A program made the position numbers and the translations under genes. The notes under the pieces are model-generated. The model was not told where the DNA came from, searched no databases, and saw only the letters and a list, made by a program, of their open reading frames with translations. From Cladocopium goreaui (taxonomy: Eukaryota; Sar; Dinophyceae; Suessiales; Symbiodiniaceae), in NCBI GenBank assembly GCA_947184155.2, contig CAMXCT020003746.1, forward strand, positions 108,501 to 172,500: 64,000 nt of DNA. Direction: 5' to 3'. Below, in pieces: positions 63,979 through 64,000 of this stretch. Each line of letters opens with the position of its first letter. The first letter of the stretch is position 1.

Positions 63979-64000
63979 GATGGGTCAAAAACTTGTATCC

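Overview
The window looks like nuclear DNA of a dinoflagellate, probably close to Symbiodiniaceae/Suessiales. The reasons are long AT-rich, repeat-laden stretches holding tiny GC-rich coding islands (about 40-130 bp) with GT/GC/GA...AG borders; nearly all recognisable coding on one strand (minus); many short inverted-repeat elements whose ends carry GT and AG, like the introners described in dinoflagellates; and a protein built on a ubiquitin-like fold plus FNQ/LEGVTFP leucine-rich repeats, a style I associate with these algae. The taxon is inferred, not proved.

Coding layout, all minus strand unless stated. About 59.5-63.2 kb: exons of an unrecognised gene. 58541-56730: the one clear uninterrupted gene, a 603-residue ubiquitin-like/BspA-type LRR protein. 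51.3-50.8 kb: two duplicated exons with a dual-specificity phosphatase HC-x5-R loop. About 54-45 kb: scattered exons, ending in a clear 3' end at 44793. About 43.6-29 kb: more scattered exons. 28120-17001: a phase-consistent 17-exon model (472 residues) ending in a lysine-rich C-terminus. 16-1.3 kb: exons of a further gene that runs off the left edge. Most of these proteins are not recognisable, and exon borders were read by eye.

The non-coding part is mostly mobile DNA. At least nine families of 80-200 bp palindromic elements (called A-J here) occur about 80 times. Larger elements are a composite, satellite-carrying family (4193-6056, 31766-33561, 51561-52290 and a diverged relative at 37246-38470) and a 1152-bp Merlin-type element (45985-47136) with a decayed ISXO2-like transposase and a perfect 8-bp target duplication. 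Several insertions are nested, and one family-F copy has its empty site elsewhere in the window. Tandem repeats, TA-rich microsatellites and an unusual 0.8-kb ATATACC-rich tract make up much of the rest.

The genes do not form an operon; they appear as a one-direction array of intron-rich genes whose introns are filled by the element families. No rRNA, tRNA or CRISPR array was seen.
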